A stretch of DNA of 35,065 nucleotides from the NCBI GenBank assembly GCA_029259895.1, contig JAJDEG010000596.1, forward strand, positions 1 to 35,065, in the 5' to 3' direction. Origin of the DNA: Planctomycetota bacterium (GTDB lineage Bacteria; Planctomycetota; Planctomycetia; Pirellulales; PLA5). This document shows positions 24,164 to 32,900 of the stretch, in pieces. The notes under the pieces are model-generated. The model ran no database searches. It was not told the DNA's origin and saw nothing but the letters and a program-made list of their open reading frames with translations. Positions within the stretch are counted from its first letter, which is position 1, and every line of letters begins with the position of its first letter. A program made the translations under genes and the position numbers.

Positions 24164-25237
24164 ATGCGTAAGGAATTGGAAGAAAAACTGAAGCGATTCG
24201 AGGAGTTGGAAATGCAACTCACCGATCCCGAAGTGCTTGCGAATTCGCAGCGCATGGCGACGGTCATGCGCGAACACGGCTCGCTCGGCAAGTTGGCGAA
24301 GAAGTATCGGCGTTTCAAGGACGTGAACAGGCAGATTGCCGAGGCCGCGGCGATGTCCGACGAGGACGACCACGAAATGCGCGAATTGGCCGAGGACGAA
24401 CTTCCGGGGCTGCGCGAGAAACGCGAGAAGCTGTACGAAGAATTGCTCGACATGACGATCGGCGGCGAAGACGCGTTGCGGTCTCGCTGCGTCTTGGAAA
24501 TCCGTGCCGGTACCGGCGGCGATGAGGCGGCGCTGTTCGCGCGCGACTTGTACGAAATGTATAAGTATTACGCCGCCGCGCGCGGCTGGAAGCTGGAGTT
24601 GTTCGACGCCAGCCCGACGGAACTGGGCGGGTTCAAGGAAATCATCCTCGGCGTCGATGGCGAGGGAGCCTATCGCGAGTTGCAGTACGAAAGCGGCGGC
24701 CATCGCGTGCAGCGCGTGCCCGACACGGAGCAAAAAGGACGCGTTCACACGTCGGCCGCCACGGTGGCCGTGCTGCCCGAGCCGGAAGACGTCGAGATCG
24801 AGATCAAACGCGAAGACTATCGCGAGGACGTGTTTTGTGCCAGCGGGCCGGGCGGGCAGCACGTTAACAAGACGGCGTCGGCCGTTCGGTTGACGCATTT
24901 GCCGACGAACATCGTGGTAAGCTGTCAGGACGAAAAGAGCCAGCACAAGAACCGTGCTCGAGCACTCCGCGTGATGAAGACGCGCGTTTACGATCATTAT
25001 CGGTCGATCGAGGACAAGAAACGGGCGGCCGAGCGAAAGACGCTCGTCGGTTCCGGCGACCGTAGTCAGCGGATTCGCACGTACAACTATCCAGAAAATC
25101 GATTGACGGATCATCGCATCGGGCTGACTCTGTACCGGCTGTCCGAGATCATCGCCGGCGAACTGGGGCCGGTGATCGAAGCCTTGATCGACTTCGACAG
25201 GCAAGAACAGCGGTCGACGATGGGAGCGATGGATTGA
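24164..25237 (+). CDS. prfA: Peptide chain release factor 1
   Basis: Recognises UAA and UAG stop codons on the ribosome and triggers peptide release. The 357-aa protein starts at ATG 24164 ([19 protein letters not shown]). Visible are the helical domain 1, [14 protein letters not shown] (112-125), and the codon-reading region [23 protein letters not shown]. In it, the PxT tripeptide (186-188) identifies RF1 rather than RF2, which has SPF. The catalytic GGQ is at 230-232 in [15 protein letters not shown], followed by HLPTNIVV and [13 protein letters not shown]. It needs no programmed frameshift. prmC, whose product methylates this GGQ glutamine, begins 37 bp downstream. Confidence 0.97.
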   Translation: MRKELEEKLKRFEELEMQLTDPEVLANSQRMATVMREHGSLGKLAKKYRRFKDVNRQIAEAAAMSDEDDHEMRELAEDELPGLREKREKLYEELLDMTIGGEDALRSRCVLEIRAGTGGDEAALFARDLYEMYKYYAAARGWKLELFDASPTELGGFKEIILGVDGEGAYRELQYESGGHRVQRVPDTEQKGRVHTSAATVAVLPEPEDVEIEIKREDYREDVFCASGPGGQHVNKTASAVRLTHLPTNIVVSCQDEKSQHKNRARALRVMKTRVYDHYRSIEDKKRAAERKTLVGSGDRSQRIRTYNYPENRLTDHRIGLTLYRLSEIIAGELGPVIEALIDFDRQEQRSTMGAMD

Positions 25238-25274
25238 GCATCTGCACGGCCGTAGGCCCAAGGCTGGAGGCGTG

Positions 25275-26168
25275 ATGTCGCAGACGGAAGCCTGGACGAT
25301 CGGCCGCTTGTTGGCCTGGACGACCGACTATCTCAAGCAACAAGGCGCCGACACGCCGCGACTCGATGCCGAGTTGCTGTTGGCCGAGGCGAAGGGCTGC
25401 CAGCGGATCGCCCTCTATACGGCGTTTGACGACGTCGCCGACGATGCCGAGCGGACGACGTTTCGTGAATTGGTGCGTCGTCGTGCGGAAGGCACGCCGG
25501 TCGCTTACTTGCTGGGGAGACGGGAGTTCTACTCGCTTTCGTTTCGCGTGACGAGCGACGTGCTGATTCCGCGGCCGGAAACGGAGTTTGTCGTCGTGGC
25601 ACTGCTCGATCTCGTCAAGCAACGGGCGAAGGACAATCGCTCGGACACCGCTGAATTGGCGATCGCCGATGTGGGCACGGGCAGTGGCATCTTGGCCGTT
25701 TGCGCGGCGAAGTACTTGCCGTCGTCGCGCGTGACGGCAATCGACATCAGTCCCGCGGCGCTGGCCGTAGCGAGAGCGAACGCCGCCGATCACGGTGTGG
25801 CCAATCGAGTCGAATTCGTGGAAGGCGACTTGCTTTCGGGCCTTGCCGATGGCGCCACGTTCGACATCGTCGTTAGCAATCCGCCTTACGTAAGCCAAAG
25901 CGAGATGGCCGATCTCGCGCGGGAAGTGCGCGACCATGAGCCACACGTGGCGCTGGTGGCCGGCGAGCGGGGTACGGAGATCATCGAGCGGCTGGTAACG
26001 CAGGCGTCGGCGCGGTTGCGCCCTGGCGGCTGGCTGATCGTGGAAATCAGTCCGATGATCGAGCCGGCCGTGCGTCAATTAATCACGCAGGAACCGCGGC
26101 TTGAGCCTGGCGCGACGATTAAGGATCTGGCGGGACTATCGCGCGTCGTTCAAGCCAGACGCAAGTGA
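25275..26168 (+). CDS. prmC: Release factor glutamine methyltransferase PrmC
   Basis: N5-methylates the GGQ glutamine of release factors, using S-adenosylmethionine. I choose ATG 25275, with GGAGG at 25266-25270; the overlapping GTG at 25272 is too close to that site. The 297-aa protein has the N-terminal helical domain (about 1-75) with RLDAELLLAEA, then GRREFYSLSFRV and IPRPETE (98-104). The methyltransferase fold has ADVGTGSGILAVCAA (131-145) and the catalytic NPPY (202-205) in VVSNPPYVSQSE. It forms an operon with prfA. It converges with the aminotransferase gene, ending 24 bp from that gene's stop. Confidence 0.96.
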   Translation: MSQTEAWTIGRLLAWTTDYLKQQGADTPRLDAELLLAEAKGCQRIALYTAFDDVADDAERTTFRELVRRRAEGTPVAYLLGRREFYSLSFRVTSDVLIPRPETEFVVVALLDLVKQRAKDNRSDTAELAIADVGTGSGILAVCAAKYLPSSRVTAIDISPAALAVARANAADHGVANRVEFVEGDLLSGLADGATFDIVVSNPPYVSQSEMADLAREVRDHEPHVALVAGERGTEIIERLVTQASARLRPGGWLIVEISPMIEPAVRQLITQEPRLEPGATIKDLAGLSRVVQARRK

Positions 26169-26191
26169 TCGCGAATCTGAATTTCATCGTC

Positions 26192-27478
26192 TCACGCCCG
26201 CGTCGCGACGTCCTCGCATGCGGATTCGAGGACCGTCATCGCCGTGGCGACTTCCTCGGCCGTCACGCATAGCGCGGGGCAGAATCGCACGCTGGCGCGA
26301 CCGCAGCCGAGCAGCAACAGACCGCGCTGAAATGCGGCTTGGATGATCGCGTCGCGCTTGGCCGGCGACAACTCGCCGGCGTCAAGTACGTCGCAGGCCT
26401 GCATTAACCCGATGCCGCGTGGCGGGCCGATATGCTGTGAAAAACGAGTCGCTACTTCGTGCAGGGCGGCCGTAAGACCCGCGCCGCGTGCTGCCGCGTT
26501 GGCGAGGTACTCGCGTTCGATCAGGTCGAGCGTCGCCAGCGCAGCGCGGCAACAGATCGGATTGCCGCCGAACGTCGACGCGTGACATCCCGGCGGCCAG
26601 TCCATGACGTCGGCCCGCGAAATGATCGCGCCGAGCGGCATGCCGCTGGCAATTCCTTTGGCGACGCACACGATGTCCGGCACGACCCCCCAATGTTCGC
26701 AGGCAAACCACTTGCCCGTGCGGCCGATGCCGCTTTGGATCTCATCGAATACGAGCAGGATGTCATCACGATCGCACACGCGGCGAAGCATGGCGAGAAA
26801 TCCGTCCGCAGCGGGTCGATAGCCGCTCTCGCCTTGGATCGGCTCGACGAAGATCGCGGCGACTTCGTCCGCCGGGCATGCCGTTCGCAACAGCTCGGCC
26901 ACATCGTGCTCCGTGCAGTTGTACGGCAAGCGATGCACGCCGGGTACGACCGGACCGAAGCCCTGTTGATGCAACGCCTTCGAGCCGCCCAGCGACAGTG
27001 CGCCGTACGTTCGTCCGTGAAACGCACCGTAGAAAGCGATCGCCCGGTCGCGGCCCGTGTGTCGCCGAGCGAGCTTCAATGCCGCTTCGACGGCCTCCGT
27101 GCCGCTGTTCGTGAAGAACACGCGTTTGGGCGAATCGCCCGGAGCGACGCGGGCGAGCCGCTCCGCGAGTTCGATCTCGGCAGCGTAGTAGAAGTCCGTG
27201 CCCGACATGTGGATCAGCCGGCTTGCCTGATCGGCGATCGCAGCGACGACCTCTTCGTGACAGTGCCCGGTCGCGGTGACGGCGATTCCGGCCGTGAAAT
27301 CGAGAAACAGATTACCGTCGATGTCCTCGATCGTGCAGCCCTCGCCGCGAGCCACGACCAACGCATGGTCGCGCGTGTACGACGGCGACATCACGGCTCG
27401 ATCGCGCGCAATCCATGCCGTCGCCCGCGGGCCGGGGAGCGCCGTTTGAACGTCGGGTACGGGTCGTAGTGCGCGCAT
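26192..27478 (-). CDS. Class III aminotransferase (acetylornithine/GABA aminotransferase-like)
   Basis: A PLP enzyme of 428 aa that transfers an omega-amino group, usually to 2-oxoglutarate. ATG 27478 has a gagg site 5 nt upstream. Motifs are FLDFTAGIAVTATGHCHEEV (58-77), FFTNSGTEAVEAALKLAR (121-138), IAFYGAFHGRTYGALSL, FVEPIQGESGY (210-220), LLVFDEIQSGIGRTG with Asp245, and VAKGIASGMPLGA with PLP Lys274. It resembles acetylornithine/4-aminobutyrate/lysine-6 aminotransferases. The upstream aldehyde dehydrogenase, 21 nt away, makes catabolism of GABA, lysine or a similar omega-amino acid more likely than arginine synthesis. Substrate is inferred only. Confidence 0.9.
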   Translation of the reverse strand: MRALRPVPDVQTALPGPRATAWIARDRAVMSPSYTRDHALVVARGEGCTIEDIDGNLFLDFTAGIAVTATGHCHEEVVAAIADQASRLIHMSGTDFYYAAEIELAERLARVAPGDSPKRVFFTNSGTEAVEAALKLARRHTGRDRAIAFYGAFHGRTYGALSLGGSKALHQQGFGPVVPGVHRLPYNCTEHDVAELLRTACPADEVAAIFVEPIQGESGYRPAADGFLAMLRRVCDRDDILLVFDEIQSGIGRTGKWFACEHWGVVPDIVCVAKGIASGMPLGAIISRADVMDWPPGCHASTFGGNPICCRAALATLDLIEREYLANAAARGAGLTAALHEVATRFSQHIGPPRGIGLMQACDVLDAGELSPAKRDAIIQAAFQRGLLLLGCGRASVRFCPALCVTAEEVATAMTVLESACEDVATRA

Positions 27479-27499
27479 GGCAACCTCTGCTCCGCTTGG

Positions 27500-29017
27500 C
27501 TATTTCAACTCGGCGCTCATACCCTGCGCCATCGCGATTTCGCGAGCATGGTTCACCGTAAACGCCGTGCGGTGCGTGACGGCATCGACCAACGCCGCGG
27601 CCGACGGCTGGCCGTTTCCACTACGCTTCACGCCGCCAAACGGCAGATGCACTTCCGCGCCGATGCACGGTAGATTCACGTATCCCATGCCGTAATCGCA
27701 CTCGTCGCGGTAATAGCGCCAGCGGCGGTAGTCTTCGCTAATCACGGCCATCGACAGGCCGTAAGGCGTATCGTTGTAAATTTCGACCGCGTGGTCGTCG
27801 TCGCGAAACGGAATTAATGCCAGATGCGGACCGAATACTTCCTCGCGAATCGTGCGGACGCCGGGCCGATGCTCCTGGCGATAGACGAACGGGCTGGCGA
27901 AGTACCCAGCCGCGCAATCGTCGGATGCGATGCGCCCGCCGTCGAGCAACACGTTCGCGCCTTCCTCGCGCGCGAGGTCGTTGTAGTACAAGACCTTGTC
28001 CAGCCCGGAGCGATTGACGAGCGGACCGGCAAACGCCGACGGATCGAACGGATCGGCAAATCGTAACATCGCGGCGCGATCCACGAAGGCCTCCGCAAAG
28101 CGATCGAAGACGTCTTCGTGAACGAGCACGCGTCCGGCCGATACGCAGCGTTGCCCGGTCGTCTTAAAGGCGCTGAGTACGGCGGCCTGTACGGCCAATT
28201 CCAAGTTTGCGTCTTGGCAGACGATCACGGCGCTCTTCGAACCCATTTCGCAGGCGCACGTCTTGCGGTCGCTTTCCGCGGCCAGCCGGCGGACGTGCGA
28301 GCCAACGCTGTAGCTGCCGGTGAAGCAAACCACGTCGACGTCTTGGTGTCGAGCAAGCGCGTCGCCGGCCTCGTCGCCGACGCCATGCACGAGGTTGATA
28401 ACGCCCGGCGGAAATCCGGCTTCGACGAACAATCTTACGAGCCGCTCGCCAATCTCTGGCGTTTCCTCCGACGGCTTCAGGACGACCGTATTGCCTTCGA
28501 GCAAACTGGGCGCGAGCATCCATAGCGGCACGGCAAACGGAAAATTCCACGGCGTAATCACGGCCACGACGCCGCGCGGCTTGCGGCGGACGTACAGATC
28601 CTTGGCTTCGATTTCCGAGGCCACGACTTCGCCGGTCGGTTGGCGAGCCGTGCCGAACACGTACTGCACCATGTGCAAGCCCTCGACGATCTCGGCGCGG
28701 GCTTCGTCGATCAGCTTGCCGTTTTCGCAGGCCATCACTCTGGCCAATTCGTCGAGATCGCGTTGAATCAGCCGGGCGAGGTTGTCGAACAATTCGCCGC
28801 GGAGAATGCGACTAGTACGTCGCCAGGGGACAAACGCCCTGCGTGCCGCGGCCACGGCCGCATCGACGTCGGCCGTGCCGCCGCGTGGAAAAACACCAAG
28901 CACGTTGTCGGTTCGGGCCGGATTTCGATCCTCGAACGTCGCACGGGCGACGTCGAGCCACTGACCGTCGATCAAATGACGGCCTTTCCACGCGGTTTGT
29001 AGATGTTGCTTCGGCAC
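27500..29017 (-). CDS. NAD(P)-dependent aldehyde dehydrogenase
   Basis: A 505-aa aldehyde dehydrogenase oxidising an aldehyde, here probably a semialdehyde, to the acid. GTG 29017 has AAGGAG eight nt upstream, an unusually clear start. Motifs include ITPWNFPFAVPLWM with Asn158, KPSEETP (181-187), CFTGSYSVGSHV (231-242), ACEMGSKSAVIV with Glu257, and TTGQRCVSAGRV with nucleophile Cys291. The C-terminal IGAEVHLPFGGVKRSGNG recalls 2-oxoglutarate-semialdehyde and related dehydrogenases. It is the first gene of a two-gene unit with the class III aminotransferase, fitting sequential transamination and oxidation. The exact substrate is unresolved. Confidence 0.93.
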   Translation of the reverse strand: MPKQHLQTAWKGRHLIDGQWLDVARATFEDRNPARTDNVLGVFPRGGTADVDAAVAAARRAFVPWRRTSRILRGELFDNLARLIQRDLDELARVMACENGKLIDEARAEIVEGLHMVQYVFGTARQPTGEVVASEIEAKDLYVRRKPRGVVAVITPWNFPFAVPLWMLAPSLLEGNTVVLKPSEETPEIGERLVRLFVEAGFPPGVINLVHGVGDEAGDALARHQDVDVVCFTGSYSVGSHVRRLAAESDRKTCACEMGSKSAVIVCQDANLELAVQAAVLSAFKTTGQRCVSAGRVLVHEDVFDRFAEAFVDRAAMLRFADPFDPSAFAGPLVNRSGLDKVLYYNDLAREEGANVLLDGGRIASDDCAAGYFASPFVYRQEHRPGVRTIREEVFGPHLALIPFRDDDHAVEIYNDTPYGLSMAVISEDYRRWRYYRDECDYGMGYVNLPCIGAEVHLPFGGVKRSGNGQPSAAALVDAVTHRTAFTVNHAREIAMAQGMSAELK

Positions 29018-29109
29018 GATCGACTCTCCTTGTAGCGGGAATTCCCTACTTGAAGGATAGGCGATGGCTGCCGTGGGGCAAGTCGCGGCGCGGCGGTGCG
29101 CGTATCACG

Positions 29110-29142
29110 AAAAAAGGGATCGGGAGAAGCCCCGATCCCTTT
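29110..29142 (-). terminator. Rho-independent terminator for the TPR/DUF3467 unit
   Basis: A perfect 12-bp stem (29113-29124 with 29131-29142; arm aaagggatcggg) has a 6-nt loop. On the minus strand it ends in six T residues (29110-29115). It lies about 70 bp past the DUF3467 stop, before the aldehyde dehydrogenase start. Confidence 0.88.
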
Positions 29143-29211
29143 CGCTGAAACATTTTTCGCTTGCCGTTCGCCGTGCGCGCGGTCGCAAGCACATTCGCTA
29201 CTCACGGCACC

Positions 29212-29586
29212 CTAGGATGCCGCACTTCGGCCACCACCGCCGCCGACGACTCGCTTCTGCACGTCGGTCTCGAGCACGCCGAATGCCGCCTCGTGGCGTT
29301 GGAGCGTCAATTGCAGCGCGTGGAGCATCCGCTTGGCCGTGAAAAAGTTGGTGACGATTCGTTGCGTGATCGTGATCGGATCGGTCGGTACGCCGAACGG
29401 CTGTGTATTCAGGCCGAAATCGACGATCAACTCTTCGGGCGTGCCGGTGACCCGGCAAAAATTTGCATAGCTCGTGACGGCGTGGGCCGTTTCGACGTTG
29501 ACCTGCGGACGCTGCTGAGCTTGGCCGGCCGGCGCTTGGGCCTGACCCTCTTCGGCACCTTCAGGGCGTTCGGTGGATTTCGACAC
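29212..29586 (-). CDS. DUF3467 family protein
   Basis: A 124-aa soluble protein from GTG 29586, with AGGAG about 7 nt upstream. The first 27 residues are a Gln/Ala/Glu-rich tail. The core NVETAHAVTSYANFCRVTGTP, then EELIVDFGLN, then TITQRIVTNFFTAKRMLHAL matches the DUF3467 pattern as I remember it: an N-terminal YxN segment, a 'xDF' strand and a terminal helix. The family has no established function. It is 109 bp after the 92-aa gene and last before a strong terminator. Confidence 0.82.
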   Translation of the reverse strand: MSKSTERPEGAEEGQAQAPAGQAQQRPQVNVETAHAVTSYANFCRVTGTPEELIVDFGLNTQPFGVPTDPITITQRIVTNFFTAKRMLHALQLTLQRHEAAFGVLETDVQKRVVGGGGGRSAAS

Positions 29587-29695
29587 GGGAGACTCCTATG
29601 GATGGGAAATCGGACAAGAAATCGCATTGCGCCCAGTTTAGGGCGCGGTTGCATACGGTGCTAGAGGATGGTGGAAAGCGCGGCGAAATCACCGA

Positions 29696-29974
29696 CTAAC
29701 CGGTCGCGATCTTTCCTTCAAAGCCTAGTTCTTTAAACGCCGCCGATTTGACGATCTCGACGAGCTTGATGCCCGAAATGCTTGCGTAAGGCACGAGCAC
29801 TTTGCGCGCCCCGACCGTGTCCGGCGTCTGACGCTCGACGAGCAACATCGTCGGGCTGGCCATAAAGCCAGAAAACAAGATCTGCTCGCCGAAATTGGTC
29901 ACCAACACGCCCTTGCGGGCAATGCTGGCCGGCCATCGCGCGAAAAGATCGCCCCACGCCTGTGCTGGATCCAT
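29696..29974 (-). CDS. Conserved-looking 92-aa protein of unknown function
   Basis: Starts at ATG 29974 (MDPAQAWGDLFARWP), 8 nt after the TPR gene's stop, which suggests translational coupling. A longer in-frame start exists but overlaps the TPR gene with Arg/Gln-rich shadow sequence. The protein has GVLVTNFGEQILFSGF, then TMLLVERQTPD, then KVLVPYASISGIKLVEIVK and a short C-terminal GFEGKIATG. The alternating hydrophobic pattern suggests a small beta-rich fold, perhaps Sm-like. No membrane helix or catalytic motif is visible. I do not recognise the family by name. Confidence 0.65.
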   Translation of the reverse strand: MDPAQAWGDLFARWPASIARKGVLVTNFGEQILFSGFMASPTMLLVERQTPDTVGARKVLVPYASISGIKLVEIVKSAAFKELGFEGKIATG

Positions 29975-29982
29975 CGCCACGG

Positions 29983-32900
29983 CTAGCTCTCGCTGTTGGA
30001 GTTGTCTGCGGCGTCGTCTTGCGATGGCAAGCCGGCCTTGAGCTTGTCGAGCATTTCGCGTTCGTGTGTCGACAGGCTGCCCAGTTCGATCCCACGCTTT
30101 TGGGCGTCGCGCCATGCCGTGACGGCTTCGGCGGTGTTCCCGGCGGCGAACTCAGCCAACGCCAAGTGGAAATTCTTGACGGCCGTGGGACCGCCGCGAA
30201 CGGATACTCGCAGGTCCGCCACTGCTTCGTCGTACTCGCCGCGCATGTACCGCACCATGCCGCGCGTGTCCAGCACTTCGCTACGATCGCCAAGCAGGCG
30301 CACGGCCTCCTCGATCCAACCCAGCGCCTCGTCGCGATCGCCGTCGTTGACCGCGCTAACGAACGCGGCGTTGTTGAGGATCAGGCCGCGCTGCGAGACA
30401 TCGAGGTCTTTCGATTGTAATACTTCACGGTAGATATCGACCGACTGCTTGTGGTCGCCCAACAGATCGTGCATCTGGGCCGTTTGTAGCTTCACGGATA
30501 ACGAGGACGCGTCGGCGAGCTTTGCCGAAGCGTACCAACCCTTGATGCGCTCGATCTGAACCGGCGACAGCTTCTTCCCAACGGCACTGAGGATTCCCGT
30601 GCCCAAATTCATGGCGGGGACGTGTTCTTTCCTCGCCGAAAATCGGTTGCCAATCTCAATTGCCTCGGCGATCTTGTTGGAATCGCCGGTGGATGCCAAG
30701 AAGAGGCCCAAGCCCAACTCGCTCTCCGGCTTGGCGGCCACAATGCGACGGTACAGCGCTTCGGCTCTGTCGTATTGCTTGAGACGTTGAAACTCGCCGG
30801 CGATGATGGTGATCAATCGCAGATCGTCGTCCGTTTCGAGGTCCGGAGGCGTGCGAGGCGCGGGAATCATCTTCGATAGGCCGTCGACGGCTTTCGCGAT
30901 GTTGCCTAGGGCGGCGTCGATACGCGCTTGCAACAACACTATATCGGGAGCATTCGGAACCCTACGCTTGAGATTATCCAACTGAGCCTGGGCGGTGTGT
31001 AATTCCTTCTGCTCCAGGAACATGGAAATGACGCGGCTCAACACCGCCGGATTGCGGCCTTCGGCGTTGGCCAAACGATACAGCTCCTCGCTGCACTTAT
31101 CCCATTGGTTCGTGCGATTGTATAGTTCGGCGAGCGTCAACTGCATATTTGTCGGCAGGACGCGGCGACCGCGAATCTCCAACAGCCGCTCAATGGCCTG
31201 AAGCCAATAGGTGAAATCGCCGCGCGACGAGAGGAACTGCACTTCGAGGGATAAGTCCGTCAGCGAAAGCTCGCCGTTGACGCTATTGGCCGCGAGCAGC
31301 TTCATTGCCTCTTGAAAGTCGGGGAATTCGCCGGTCCCCGCGAGATATCCGGCCTTCGCGCGTCGGGCCCATACGAGATTCGGATGCAGTCGCGGACCTC
31401 CCATTGCCAACATTTCGTCGATTTGTTCCTCGGACTGCCGCGGCTTGCGCACGTTCTGGTAGAACTCGGCGAGCGATTGCCGGTTCGCGAGGTTCTTGGG
31501 GTCGCCGGAGACAAGGTCTTTGAGCAGCCGTTCGGCCTGATCGAACTTTCCGATCAGTTGATAACAGCGCGGGCGAACCGACGCGAGGACGTCGTCGGTC
31601 AGCTTAATTTCCAAGTCACGTACGACATCGCTAGCCTCGCTGTACTTTCGCTGGGCCGCCAGGTGTTGAAGCAGCGTGAAGGTTACGTTGACGTCGTCGG
31701 GGTTCAACTCCGCGGCTTTGCGAAGGGCCGCTTCGGCCTCCTGCGGTTGACGAAATTCGCGGAGCATGTTCGCCTGCCACAAATAATCCTTGGCGGCGAT
31801 TTGTCCATCGGATTCCAGGTCGACGATCAGTTCGGCAGTGAGATCCGCGGCTTGTCGGGGCGGAGCGGACTTTTCGCGCGCTTCGACCAGCGCCAGTTCG
31901 GCTTCGAGCTGGCGCAGAACCTTGGGCATCTTCGCTTCGCCTAGCCGGGCGATCGCCTTGCGGGCCTGCGCGTACTCCGCCCGATCGTAATAGAGGCGAG
32001 CGAGCGCCTCGACCGTAAATGCGTCGGCCGGCCCCAGATCGAGCGCCTTGTTGAGTTGGAGAATGGCGCCATCGCGGTCGTCGAGCATGCGGCAGATTTG
32101 GGCTTCCAAACGAACGGGGTGATGCCAGCGAGGCCGGTCTTCGCCGATCTTCTTTAGATGGCCGCGTGCTTCGGCAAGCAACGCTTCGGCGTTGTCGGCG
32201 CCGGTGGCCTTGCGAACGAGTCGTTGCGCCGAGCAATAGTGAGCGATTGCGCTTCCCTTGCCCATCAACTTCTCAATTTCCTTAAACGCCTGGTCCATTC
32301 CCTGTTCGTCGCCGGTTTGCAGCGAGACTTCAAACATCGCAAGGCGGGTGCGCAGGTCATTGGAATCGGCCGCGATGACGAGCCGCCACAGCCTTTTGGC
32401 TTCGTCCGTCGCGCCGACGTTGAGGTAACTCTGCGCTAGTCCGCGCCAGATGGCGACGCGATCCAGCTTTTCGACGTTGGTTTCGAGCAACGCCAAGTCG
32501 CGAAGCATTTCCGGCCCGCGTCGCTGGGAGATAAGTTGGGCGCGTTGAAGGCGGAGCGGCTCAATGTCGCCATAGCGTTTTTCGAGATCGTCGAGGACCT
32601 CGAACGCCTTGTCGATGCCGCCGCTTTCTTTCTCGAAGGGCAGCAGCCGCACGTGCATCAACCAAAGGTCGAGACTTCCGGGCTTGGTTGTGTCGGCGGC
32701 TTGCGCGAGCAGCGGGTCGAGCTTCGCCCTTACCTCTGCGACCTTGTTCTGCCGGGCGAGGATGTCGAGACGAAACTTCTCGATCAGTAGCGGCGGCGCG
32801 CCCTTGTATTCTTCAACTTTTCCGAGCAGGTTATTCAGGTCGCTCCAGTCGCGGTTTTTCTCTGCCTTCGTTAGCTCGCGGCGTAGCGCCATGTCGAAAT

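Noticed and set aside
24131-25261. Antisense open frame of 376 codons under prfA
   Set aside because: Shadow frame; prfA is certain on the plus strand.
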